Below, in pieces: positions 8,358 through 16,265 of a stretch of 64,000 nt of DNA. Positions within the stretch are counted from its first letter, which is position 1. Every line of letters begins with the position of its first letter. The translations under genes were made by a program, and so were the position numbers. The notes beneath the pieces are model-generated. The model did not search any database, had not been told where the DNA came from, and was given only the letters and a program-made list of their open reading frames with translations. The DNA is from CAWIHK01 sp963835935 (GTDB lineage Bacteria > Bacteroidota > Ignavibacteria > UBA10030 > CAVZMI01), in contig CAWIHK010000002.1 in assembly GCA_963835935.1 (NCBI GenBank), positions 248,001 to 312,000 of the forward strand, given 5' to 3'.

Positions 8358-9773
8358 TTATTTCTGCCGACACAGATATTTGTTGCATGCTTCCGCAGCC
8401 TCGCGTCCGTGACAGATTGCACGAACTACAAGCGAAGCGCCGGTAATGGCATCGCCTGCTGCGAAAACACCGGGAACCGATGTGGCATAGTGATCGTCCG
8501 TTTTGATATTTCCGCGTTGATCGAGTGCGACATCTAAATCCTTCACCAACCTTCCATATTCAACATGTACAAATCCCATAGCCAATAAAACCAGATCGAC
8601 GTCCAGTGTAAATTCGGAACCTGGAATTTCCGTCATCTGATTTCCATTCCACGTCACTCGAACACACTTTGCTTGTTTAAGCACTCCATCAACCCCAATA
8701 AACTCCTTCGTCGTAATACCCCAATCTCGCTCGCATCCTTCTTCTTGAGATGATGAAGTGCGCAGATACCGCGGCCAGTCGGGCCAATCCGGATTATACG
8801 ATTTATCCCACATCAGAGGTTTGGGTAAAATTTCGAATTGGAATACTTTTTTCGCCCTCTGACGATTTGATGTTCCCACACAATCGGATCCTGTATCACC
8901 GCCGCCGATTACAAGAACATTCTTCTTTTCACACCAGATTATCTCGTCTTGTTTTTTCATTCCGGCAACATACTGATTAGATTGCGTTAAAAATTCCAAC
9001 GCGAAATAAACGCCTTTCAAATCGCGTCCGGGAACCGCAAGATCGCGAGGCTTCCCGGCACCGAGAGTGAGGACGATCGCATCGAACTGTTTGCGTAATT
9101 CGGATGCTGTTATGTCTTCTCCCACATTCACACCCGTGCGGAATTCTATACCTTCCAGTTTCATTTGTTCAAGCCGGCGATCGATGATTTTCTTTTCCAA
9201 TTTAAAATCAGGAATACCATAGCGGAGGAGACCGCCAATCTTGTCGGATTTTTCAAAGAGAACAACGGTATGGCCGGCGCGGCGTAATTGCTGCGCCGCC
9301 GCGAGTCCGGCTGGTCCGGAGCCGACAACCGCAACACACTTACCGGTTTCAACCTGTGGTGGACGGGGAACAACCCACCCTTCCGCGAATGCTCGCTCGA
9401 TAATGGCAAGTTCATTGTTATGAATGGTCACCGCGTCCGTGTTTATTGCAAGCGTACACGATGTTTCGCATGGCGCCGGACAGATACGTCCGGTAACCTC
9501 GGGAAGATTATTCGTCAGATCGAGACGGTGGAACGCTTTTTTCCATTGTCCATGATAAATGAGATCGTTCCATTCCGGTATTAAATTATAAATCGGACAA
9601 CCAATTGCGTGGCAATACGGAACGCCGCAATCTATACAACGAGCTCCCTGCTTGCGTAGTTCTTCTTCTGGAAGTTCTTCCGAAAATTCTTTATAATTTT
9701 TTAAGCGTTCTTCGACCAATTTATATTTTGGATCAACACGTTCAAACTCAATAAAACCTGCCGGTTTCCCCAT
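8358..9773 (-). CDS. gltD: Glutamate synthase (NADPH) small subunit
   Basis: This 471-residue flavin- and iron-sulfur-containing subunit passes electrons from NADPH to the glutamine-amidotransferase subunit GltB. N-terminal cysteines in ARCIDCGVPYCHAIGCP and GRICPAPCETSC form the [4Fe-4S] sites. The FAD-binding Rossmann motif is VAVVGSGPAGLAAAQQL (about residue 150) and the NADPH motif is VLVIGGGDTGSDCVGT (about 290). The C-terminal AAGDAITGASLVVRAI closes the flavin site. Length and order of domains are normal. The large subunit gene is not in the window, so this is either unlinked gltD or one of the stand-alone GltD-like reductases that serve other acceptors. Confidence 0.92.
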   Translation of the reverse strand: MGKPAGFIEFERVDPKYKLVEERLKNYKEFSEELPEEELRKQGARCIDCGVPYCHAIGCPIYNLIPEWNDLIYHGQWKKAFHRLDLTNNLPEVTGRICPAPCETSCTLAINTDAVTIHNNELAIIERAFAEGWVVPRPPQVETGKCVAVVGSGPAGLAAAQQLRRAGHTVVLFEKSDKIGGLLRYGIPDFKLEKKIIDRRLEQMKLEGIEFRTGVNVGEDITASELRKQFDAIVLTLGAGKPRDLAVPGRDLKGVYFALEFLTQSNQYVAGMKKQDEIIWCEKKNVLVIGGGDTGSDCVGTSNRQRAKKVFQFEILPKPLMWDKSYNPDWPDWPRYLRTSSSQEEGCERDWGITTKEFIGVDGVLKQAKCVRVTWNGNQMTEIPGSEFTLDVDLVLLAMGFVHVEYGRLVKDLDVALDQRGNIKTDDHYATSVPGVFAAGDAITGASLVVRAICHGREAAEACNKYLCRQK

Positions 9774-9903
9774 GCTCCCACTATCCTTCTAAAATTTCTT
9801 CATCCTTAAAAATATATAATAAAAAGTGGCCCGGAATTAAGAAATAGATCAACTTCAATAATAATTCGTCTCTATAAATTGTTTATTCACCGAATGATTA
9901 AAA

Positions 9904-10464
9904 TTACTTCGCTGTCTCATGAGACTCAGTGGTATTTTTTTCCAACGGATTTAAAAAATCTTCATGAAGGTTCAAATTCGACATGACTTCAGATATTCTC
10001 CTGGCGGCAAAATCGCATTGCTCCCATTTTCGTTTTTCTTCATCCGACAGTTGCATTCTTCGTTGTGCCGATTGAGCCATCATCATGATTACTGAAAGCG
10101 GATTCGCCACAGTATGTTGAATATTCCGTGCAGTCATTCGCATTACTTCGATTTCTCTTTCTTTCATTTGCCATTTTTTTTCTGCATCAAGCCGCTGAAT
10201 TTCCTGATCATGGAATGCGTTATTGATTAGAACAAACCGGTGAAAGACGAAAGTCAGCAGAAAGAAAAATAGAAGGCTTTCAATTTTGAAAAACCAGGTA
10301 AAAAAATCAAACCGATTTATTTGGAAATCGTAAAAAATATTAACGACCGTAACACCGAGATACAGTAAAAATGCAACCCAGAGAATAAATCCCGGGTTCT
10401 GTTTCACCCATCCATTCATGGCATCCCCCACGATAAAATTCAATGCTTTCTGAAAAATGTACAA
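9904..10464 (-). CDS. Membrane protein with histidine-kinase dimerisation motif but no ATPase domain
   Basis: The 186-residue protein starts with two hydrophobic segments (about 26-46 and 60-80). A charged coiled-coil linker follows (DQEIQRLDAEKKWQMKERE). The sequence NIQHTVANPLSVIMMMAQ resembles a HisKA H-box, with His-117 in the phospho-acceptor place followed by N-P-L. Only about 70 residues follow, with no N, G1 or G2 box, and the frame ends in a normal stop. It therefore looks like a DHp-only protein: a truncated kinase or a phosphotransfer/regulatory partner. The start may instead be the Met at residue 16. It precedes gltD on the same strand, 130 bp away. Confidence 0.6.
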   Translation of the reverse strand: MYIFQKALNFIVGDAMNGWVKQNPGFILWVAFLLYLGVTVVNIFYDFQINRFDFFTWFFKIESLLFFFLLTFVFHRFVLINNAFHDQEIQRLDAEKKWQMKEREIEVMRMTARNIQHTVANPLSVIMMMAQSAQRRMQLSDEEKRKWEQCDFAARRISEVMSNLNLHEDFLNPLEKNTTESHETAK

Positions 10465-10561
10465 AACACTTATTCCGAAAGCAAGAAATGATTGTATCCA
10501 ATCACGTCTTAAAAAGAATAAATTATTATATTAGTATCGGAATTTAATAGAAGGAATTGAC

Positions 10562-12349
10562 ATGAAAAAGAACCTTGTTTTGTTCATCTTTTTGATATCA
10601 TCAAGCCTCTTTGCTCAAAGCAGAAATTATTGGCTAACCGATTACGAAAAAAGCGATTGTCTCCGAACTCCACGCTATGATAAAACTGTCGCATATTGTA
10701 AACGTCTTGCAAAAGCATCGCCGTGGGTTTACTATACATCGTTCGGAAAAAGTCCGCAGGGACGCGACTTGCCGCTGGTAATTGTTTCGAAAGAAAAAGC
10801 TTTCACACCTGCTCTCGCCGCAAAATCCGGGAAAGTCATTCTTCTAATACAAAGCAGTATACATGCCGGCGAAATGGATGGAAAAGACGCATCGCTGATG
10901 CTCATACGCGACATCGTTGTAAATAAAACAAAAGCTAATCTTCTCGATCACACAATAATTCTTTTTGTTCCAATTTTTAATGTCGATGGACATGAGCGAT
11001 TCGGCCCGAACAACCGAATAAACCAGAACGGGCCGATCGAAATGGGTTGGCGCACAACTGCGCAAAATTTGAATTTGAACCGCGACTACATGAAAGCCGA
11101 CGCACCCGAAATGCGATCTATGCTGCGCCTGTTCACATCATGGCTCCCTGATTTTTACATCGATTGCCACGTCACCGATGGAATCGATTTTCAATATGAT
11201 GTCACATACGCGATGGAAGTATACGCGAATATCGATCGGGAAATAGCCGCATGGTGCCGTGATAAATATTTGCCTTTTATGATATCCTCGGTCGAAAAAT
11301 CAGGGCATCAGATGGCTCCATACATTTTCCCCCGGGAAGATCGGGATTTATCGAAAGGATTTAGCACAGGCGCAGCGCTTCCAAGATTCTCAACAGGATA
11401 TGGAGCTGTACAAAATAGGCCGACTTTATTGATCGAGACACACATGCTGAAACCGTACAAAACCCGCGTTGAGAGCACGTATGAAATTCTCGATGCGACG
11501 ATTCGATTCGCAAATAACGAATCGCGAAATTTACGGGCCCTAAATAAAAAAGCTGACGAGCGATCCGCTTTGCTCGGCCAGTCGGGATCCTCAGTTCTTC
11601 CGCTGAGACTCGAATCTACAAACGAATCACGGCCGTTAGAATTTAAGGGAATTCGTTCGACACAACAATTCAGCGATATTTCTACATCCGAATGGACAAT
11701 ATATACAGGTGAACCCTACACACTAACCGTACCTTATTTCGACAAAATGCGGATCACGGATTCGGTGATAGTGCCCAGATATTATCTCGTCCCTCGTGAG
11801 TGGATGAATGTGATTGAAGTAATGAAAGCGCATGGAATAGTATTATTCCAATTGAAGGATTCACTAACACAATTTGTTGAGTATTATAAATTGAATGACC
11901 CAAAATGGCAGGAACGTCCGTACGAAGGAAGACATCAGGTTAAATTCACTTCGGAGTTATTAAAAGAGAAGCGGCTGATTCCGGCAGGCACAATTGTCGT
12001 TCCCACAAATCAACGATCGGCGCGGGTTATCATAAACCTTCTTGAGCCTAACGGGCCCGATTCTTTCGTGAGTTGGGGATTCTTCGACGCAATTTTTGAA
12101 CAGAAAGAATATGCGGAAGATTACATAATAGAAAAACTTGCACGGGAAATGATCGCAAAAGATCCGCAACTGGAAAAAGATTTTAATGAGAAATTGAAGA
12201 CAGATACTGCGTTTGCGAAAAATCCTCATGCACGGCTGAACTTCTTTTATCAACGGTCACAGTACTGGGATAAAACGATTGGTGTTTATCCGGTTGTGAG
12301 GGTGATGGAAGACATCGGAAAAAATAAATTGAAGCCGATGTTGAAATAG
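10562..12349 (+). CDS. Secreted M14-family zinc carboxypeptidase-like protein
   Basis: The 595-residue product begins with a signal peptide (MKKNLVLFIFLISSSLFAQ), so it acts outside the cytoplasmic membrane. The peptidase domain shows the M14 zinc ligands His-101 and Glu-104 (SSIHAGEMDG) and His-203 (DFYIDCHVTDG), with a catalytic Glu at about 292 (LLIETHMLKPYK). The C-terminal 250 residues form an extra region of unknown fold. Such large M14 proteins are common in Bacteroidota and relatives, where they probably trim peptides for uptake; the substrate is unknown. The gene is monocistronic and divergent from the DHp-only protein. A dispersed repeat follows its stop. Confidence 0.88.
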   Translation: MKKNLVLFIFLISSSLFAQSRNYWLTDYEKSDCLRTPRYDKTVAYCKRLAKASPWVYYTSFGKSPQGRDLPLVIVSKEKAFTPALAAKSGKVILLIQSSIHAGEMDGKDASLMLIRDIVVNKTKANLLDHTIILFVPIFNVDGHERFGPNNRINQNGPIEMGWRTTAQNLNLNRDYMKADAPEMRSMLRLFTSWLPDFYIDCHVTDGIDFQYDVTYAMEVYANIDREIAAWCRDKYLPFMISSVEKSGHQMAPYIFPREDRDLSKGFSTGAALPRFSTGYGAVQNRPTLLIETHMLKPYKTRVESTYEILDATIRFANNESRNLRALNKKADERSALLGQSGSSVLPLRLESTNESRPLEFKGIRSTQQFSDISTSEWTIYTGEPYTLTVPYFDKMRITDSVIVPRYYLVPREWMNVIEVMKAHGIVLFQLKDSLTQFVEYYKLNDPKWQERPYEGRHQVKFTSELLKEKRLIPAGTIVVPTNQRSARVIINLLEPNGPDSFVSWGFFDAIFEQKEYAEDYIIEKLAREMIAKDPQLEKDFNEKLKTDTAFAKNPHARLNFFYQRSQYWDKTIGVYPVVRVMEDIGKNKLKPMLK

Positions 12350-12407
12350 AATGATTTCGGATTACGCCCGCCTGCCTTTAAGGATTATGTGAGGCGGACA
12401 GGGATTC

Positions 12408-12470
12408 TTGATTTCGGATTTTGATAGTGCCATTTCGAATTCCGCAATCCTAAATTCGCAATCCGCAATT
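12408..12470 (+). repeat. Dispersed intergenic repeat, family 2, copy A
   Basis: The stretch from TTGATTTCGGA to AATCCGCAATT matches 53,099-53,160 closely over about 62 bases, including AATTCCGCAATC in the middle. It is internally semi-palindromic, with TTTCGGAAT-like and ATTCCGAAA-like arms. It lies between the M14 gene and the serC terminator. Confidence 0.7.
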
Positions 12471-12476
12471 AAAAAA

Positions 12477-12504
12477 CCCCTTTGCTAATAAAACAGCAGA
12501 GGGG
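12477..12504 (-). terminator. Rho-independent terminator of serC
   Basis: On the minus strand CCCCTCTGCT pairs with AGCAAAGGGG around a short loop with one mismatch, followed by six T residues. It starts 25 bp after the serC stop. Confidence 0.85.
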
Positions 12505-12528
12505 TCTGTGAGGACAGAGTAATGAGGG

Positions 12529-13611
12529 TTACTTATTCGATTTTACGAATTCTTCCATAAATTTCGCCAGCTCTTCTACAGATTCCATCGTGCATGCGTT
12601 GTAGAGTGAGGCACGAATTCCACCAACCGAACGATGTCCTTTCAATCCAATCATACTTCTCTTCTTCGATTCAGCTACAAATTTATCTTCCAATTCTACT
12701 GTCGGAAGATTCCATGTGATATTCATGTTGGATCTATCTTCTTTAACTACAACGGTTCCTTTGTAAAATCCTGGATTTGCATCGATAATATCGTAAATTA
12801 ATTTTGCTTTCTTTTCGTTTCTCGCCTGGATTGGAGACAATCCGCCTTCTTTTAAAATCCATTTCAGCGTTTTGCCGAGAACGAAAATGGCATAAACCGG
12901 AGGCGTATTATACATCGATTCTTTTTCTACATGAGTTTTGTACTTCAGCATCGATGGAATATTTTCCTTCGCTTTTTCAAGAAACTTTTTCCTGATAATC
13001 ACCATCACTACTCCGGCAGGGCCGATATTCTTCTGTGCGCCTGCATAAATCAAACTGTATTTACTGAAATCAAGTTTCTTGCTGAACATGTTCGATGACA
13101 TATCGGCGATTAACGGTACCGAGCCAACTTCCGGCGTCGTTTTCCACTCTGTGCCATAAATTGTGTTGTTGGTTGTTATGTGAACATAATCTGCATCAGC
13201 CGAGTATTTTATATTCTTTGGAAGCTGATTGAAATTTGTCGATTTTGATGATCCGGCTTCGACCATTTCACCGAATAGTTTCGCTTCCTTCGATGCCTTC
13301 GACGCCCATTCACCTGTCACAACATAATCCGCCTTCTTGTGCAGGAAGTTCATCGGAACCATTGCAAATTGCAAGCTTGCACCACCTCCGAGAAAAATCA
13401 CAGAGTATTCATCAGCCGATAATCCGGCAATGGCCAGTGCATCTTTTTGGGCTTCCTGTACGACTGCATCGAATTCTTTGGATCGATGACTGACTTCAAG
13501 AATCGAAACTCCGAGATTTGCAAAATCCATAATCGCATCTCGAGATTCTTCGAGCACAGAAACGGGAAGAACAGCAGGTCCCGCAAAATAATTGTGTGAA
13601 CGTTTTGCCAT
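12529..13611 (-). CDS. serC: Phosphoserine aminotransferase
   Basis: This 360-residue PLP enzyme of class V transfers an amino group from glutamate to 3-phosphohydroxypyruvate in serine synthesis, and may also serve pyridoxine synthesis. The N-terminal HNYFAGPAVLPVSVLEE, the VIFLGGGASLQFAMVPMN phosphate-loop region and the PLP lysine in YAGAQKNIGPAG (Lys-194) are all present, as is the C-terminal GHRSVGGIRASLYNA substrate-binding block. Length is typical. The gene is divergent from serA across a 355-bp control region, so the two consecutive steps of the pathway are paired. A clear terminator follows. Confidence 0.95.
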   Translation of the reverse strand: MAKRSHNYFAGPAVLPVSVLEESRDAIMDFANLGVSILEVSHRSKEFDAVVQEAQKDALAIAGLSADEYSVIFLGGGASLQFAMVPMNFLHKKADYVVTGEWASKASKEAKLFGEMVEAGSSKSTNFNQLPKNIKYSADADYVHITTNNTIYGTEWKTTPEVGSVPLIADMSSNMFSKKLDFSKYSLIYAGAQKNIGPAGVVMVIIRKKFLEKAKENIPSMLKYKTHVEKESMYNTPPVYAIFVLGKTLKWILKEGGLSPIQARNEKKAKLIYDIIDANPGFYKGTVVVKEDRSNMNITWNLPTVELEDKFVAESKKRSMIGLKGHRSVGGIRASLYNACTMESVEELAKFMEEFVKSNK

Positions 13612-13966
13612 AAAATTTACTCCTGAGTGATAATGGCTTCTATTTAAAAAGTATTACTTTAAGTTAATCAATTCTCACTGAAAAATTTGTGAATTTGAGT
13701 TGGTTCCGACTGGCCTCGACTATGCTCGACCCAAGTGGTTCGAGCCAAGACGACCGAATGAAAACTTTTTCAGCGTAAATTAATTATACTTCTTTTTTTT
13801 GAAAAAAGCCACCACCTGCCACAGTTGGCGATTATCTGTAAGCGCCTAATAAAAAATTGATGAGAAATTAGTTGCTCATCACTGAAATTTTTGATATTTT
13901 ATTCTTTATTTTTTTACATGGTTCATTCAGACTAATTATTCAATTATTATTTTCTTGAGGTAAACA
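13612..13966. promoter_or_regulatory. 355-bp divergent serC / serA control region
   Basis: This region must hold the promoters of both serC (minus) and serA (plus). It is AT-rich next to serA, with a more GC-rich patch near 13,700-13,770. I cannot assign -35/-10 pairs with confidence and see no convincing riboswitch. Confidence 0.5.
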
Positions 13967-14878
13967 ATGAAAATCCTCATCACCGACGGCATATCACCTG
14001 AAGGAGCAAAAATCCTTATGGATGCGGGCCACGAAGTCGTTCAGAAGAAACTCACACCTGAAGAACTCGTTGCTCAGATAGGAGTGTACGACTGTATTAT
14101 CGTCCGCTCGGCAACAAAGGTTACGAAGGAAGTCATCGAAGCAGGCAAGAACTTAAAAGTAATCGCGCGCGGCGGTGTCGGCGTAGATAATATCGACGTG
14201 AAGACCGCAGAACAACGAAAAATTCCAGTGCTGAATACTCCGGGTGCTTCGGCGATTTCAGTCGCGGAGCTCGCTATCGGTCACATGCTGGCAATCAGCC
14301 GTTTTCTCAATGTTAGTTCGATGGAAATGCGTCAGGGAAAATGGCCGAAGAAGGAATACTCAAATGGCATCGAGTTGTACAAAAAGAACCTCGGAATTCT
14401 CGGAATCGGCAACATAGGAAAAGAAGTTGCCCGGTGTGCTCTTGGTATGGGAATGCAAGTCCTCGCATATGATCCGTTAGTAACGGCTACTGATCTCAAA
14501 ATCGAAATCACAACAAAAGATCTGCTGTTGAAAAATTCCGACTTCATCACGCTTCATCTTCCGTATGACAAACAGCTTGGCCCGGTGATAGGGAAAGCAG
14601 AATTCGATCAGATGAAAAAAGGAGTGATCCTGATAAATTGCGCGCGCGGCGGCGTCGTCGATGAAGCTGCTCTTCTTGATGCGCTCAATAGCGGAAAAGT
14701 TGCCGGTGCTGCACTTGATGTTTTCGTCAATGAACCACCGACCGAAGCTCAACATGCGCTGATTAATCATCCGAAAGTCAGTGTCTCCCCACATATTGGC
14801 GGACAGACAATGGAAGCACAGGAACGTGTAGGAACTGAAATTGCTCTCAAAGTTCTAAAGGCTTTAAAGCCGAATTGA
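13967..14878 (+). CDS. serA: D-3-phosphoglycerate dehydrogenase, short form
   Basis: This 303-residue NAD-dependent 2-hydroxyacid dehydrogenase catalyses the first step of serine synthesis. The NAD-binding motif is LGILGIGNIGKEVA and the catalytic blocks are NCARGGVVDE and SPHIGGQTMEAQE. It stops right after the catalytic core and lacks the C-terminal ASB and ACT domains of long SerA proteins, so feedback inhibition by serine through an ACT domain is not expected. Assignment as SerA rather than another hydroxyacid dehydrogenase rests on its position facing serC. The DUF1015 gene follows in the same direction 121 bp later and may be co-transcribed. Confidence 0.88.
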   Translation: MKILITDGISPEGAKILMDAGHEVVQKKLTPEELVAQIGVYDCIIVRSATKVTKEVIEAGKNLKVIARGGVGVDNIDVKTAEQRKIPVLNTPGASAISVAELAIGHMLAISRFLNVSSMEMRQGKWPKKEYSNGIELYKKNLGILGIGNIGKEVARCALGMGMQVLAYDPLVTATDLKIEITTKDLLLKNSDFITLHLPYDKQLGPVIGKAEFDQMKKGVILINCARGGVVDEAALLDALNSGKVAGAALDVFVNEPPTEAQHALINHPKVSVSPHIGGQTMEAQERVGTEIALKVLKALKPN

Positions 14879-14999
14879 CTGTTGGCTTTTATGAATTTTC
14901 TTTCACCGAAACTCTACCTTAGTTTAGATCGAGGTGGAGTTTCGGAAGATAATTTTTCATTTTCCCTTTTTCTTTAAACCAGTTTTTTAAAGGACAACT

Positions 15000-16241
15000 A
15001 TGGCAACATTTCGACCTTTTCGTGCATTTCGCCCAAGAACAGATATGGCGGGCGAGGTCGCTGCGAGACCGTACGATGTTTTAAACTCTGACGAAGCACG
15101 CGCGGAAGTAAAAGGACATCCTTATTCTTTTCTGCATGTCGGGAAACCGGAAGTCGATCTGGATCCGAATATTGATTTGCACGATCCGAGAGTTTACGAA
15201 AAGGGAAAAGAAAATCTTCAAAAACTTATTTCCGGCGGAATCCTGAAGCAGGATCCGACACCATCATTTTATCTCTACGCGCAGACCATGAACGATCGGA
15301 CGCAATACGGCTTTGTAGGTTGTGCTTCCGTGGATGAGTACCGGAACAACATCATAAAAAAACATGAGCTGACGCGGAAGGATAAAGAAGAAGACAGATC
15401 GAATCATGTTCGTGTAACAAATTCCCACAGCGGCCCGATCTTCCTGATCTTTCGTGATGATAAAAAATTGATAGAAATTATTTCAAATATTGGAAGCACA
15501 AAACCGGACAATGATCATGTTGCTAGCGATGGAGTGCGCCATCGAACCTGGGTTATCAATGATCCGGGGACAATCAAGAAGATTCAAGAATGTTTCGATG
15601 CAATTCCAAATCTTTATATTGCCGACGGACATCATAGAACCGCAGCCGCCGCGATTATTGGAAGAGAACGCAAGGCTGCAAATCCGAATAACCGCGGTGA
15701 TGAAGAATATAATTTCTTTCTTGCAGTAGCATTTCCGGCAAGTCACTTGCGAATCCTCGACTACAACCGCACTGTGAATAATCTTAATGGAATGACAACA
15801 GAACAATTCCTTCAGGCATTAAAAAAAGATTTCTCTGTTACGCCTGAAACTCATCAGGTCAAGCCGGCAAAGAAAGGCGATTTTGGATTGTACATCGATA
15901 AGAAATGGTACACGATTACATCCAAACCGGAACTCCTACAAAATTCCGATCCTGTGTTACGATTAGATGTTTCTATTTTGCAGAACCGCTTGCTCGATCC
16001 GATTCTCGGCATAAAAGATCCACGGACAGATAAAAGAATCGATTTTATCGGAGGAATACGCGGATTGGGAGAGTTGGAACGAAGAGTAGATACCGGCGAG
16101 ATGAAATTGGCGTTCAGCATGTTCCCGCCTTCCATCGATGAATTGTTATCGATTGCCGACGCCGGTAAAATTATGCCGCCGAAATCGACATGGTTCGAAC
16201 CGAAATTGCGCGATGGGTTGTTTGTGCATATGCTGGAGTAG
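15000..16241 (+). CDS. DUF1015 family protein
   Basis: The 413-residue protein has the hallmarks of the DUF1015 family: an N-terminal block (FRPFRAFRPRTDMAGEVAARPYDVLNSDEAR) and a central NLYIADGHHRTAAAA motif that looks like a catalytic or phosphate-binding site. No signal peptide or membrane segment is present. An AAAGGA ribosome site precedes the ATG. The family has no firmly established biochemical role that I know of. From memory, it is often found beside serA/serC in anaerobes, and that placement is repeated here, so a role in serine or phosphoserine metabolism is a reasonable inference. A perfect palindrome overlaps the stop codon region. Confidence 0.88.
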   Translation: MATFRPFRAFRPRTDMAGEVAARPYDVLNSDEARAEVKGHPYSFLHVGKPEVDLDPNIDLHDPRVYEKGKENLQKLISGGILKQDPTPSFYLYAQTMNDRTQYGFVGCASVDEYRNNIIKKHELTRKDKEEDRSNHVRVTNSHSGPIFLIFRDDKKLIEIISNIGSTKPDNDHVASDGVRHRTWVINDPGTIKKIQECFDAIPNLYIADGHHRTAAAAIIGRERKAANPNNRGDEEYNFFLAVAFPASHLRILDYNRTVNNLNGMTTEQFLQALKKDFSVTPETHQVKPAKKGDFGLYIDKKWYTITSKPELLQNSDPVLRLDVSILQNRLLDPILGIKDPRTDKRIDFIGGIRGLGELERRVDTGEMKLAFSMFPPSIDELLSIADAGKIMPPKSTWFEPKLRDGLFVHMLE

Positions 16242-16261
16242 GTCGGAATGACATTCCGACC
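16241..16261. repeat. Short perfect palindrome between convergent genes
   Basis: Ten-base arms GGTCGGAATG and CATTCCGACC flank a single base. The element sits between the convergent DUF1015 and metalloprotease genes and may stop transcription from both sides, though it lacks a T-run. It resembles the post-gene palindromes at 4,709 and 55,415. Confidence 0.5.
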
Positions 16262-16265
16262 TGCA

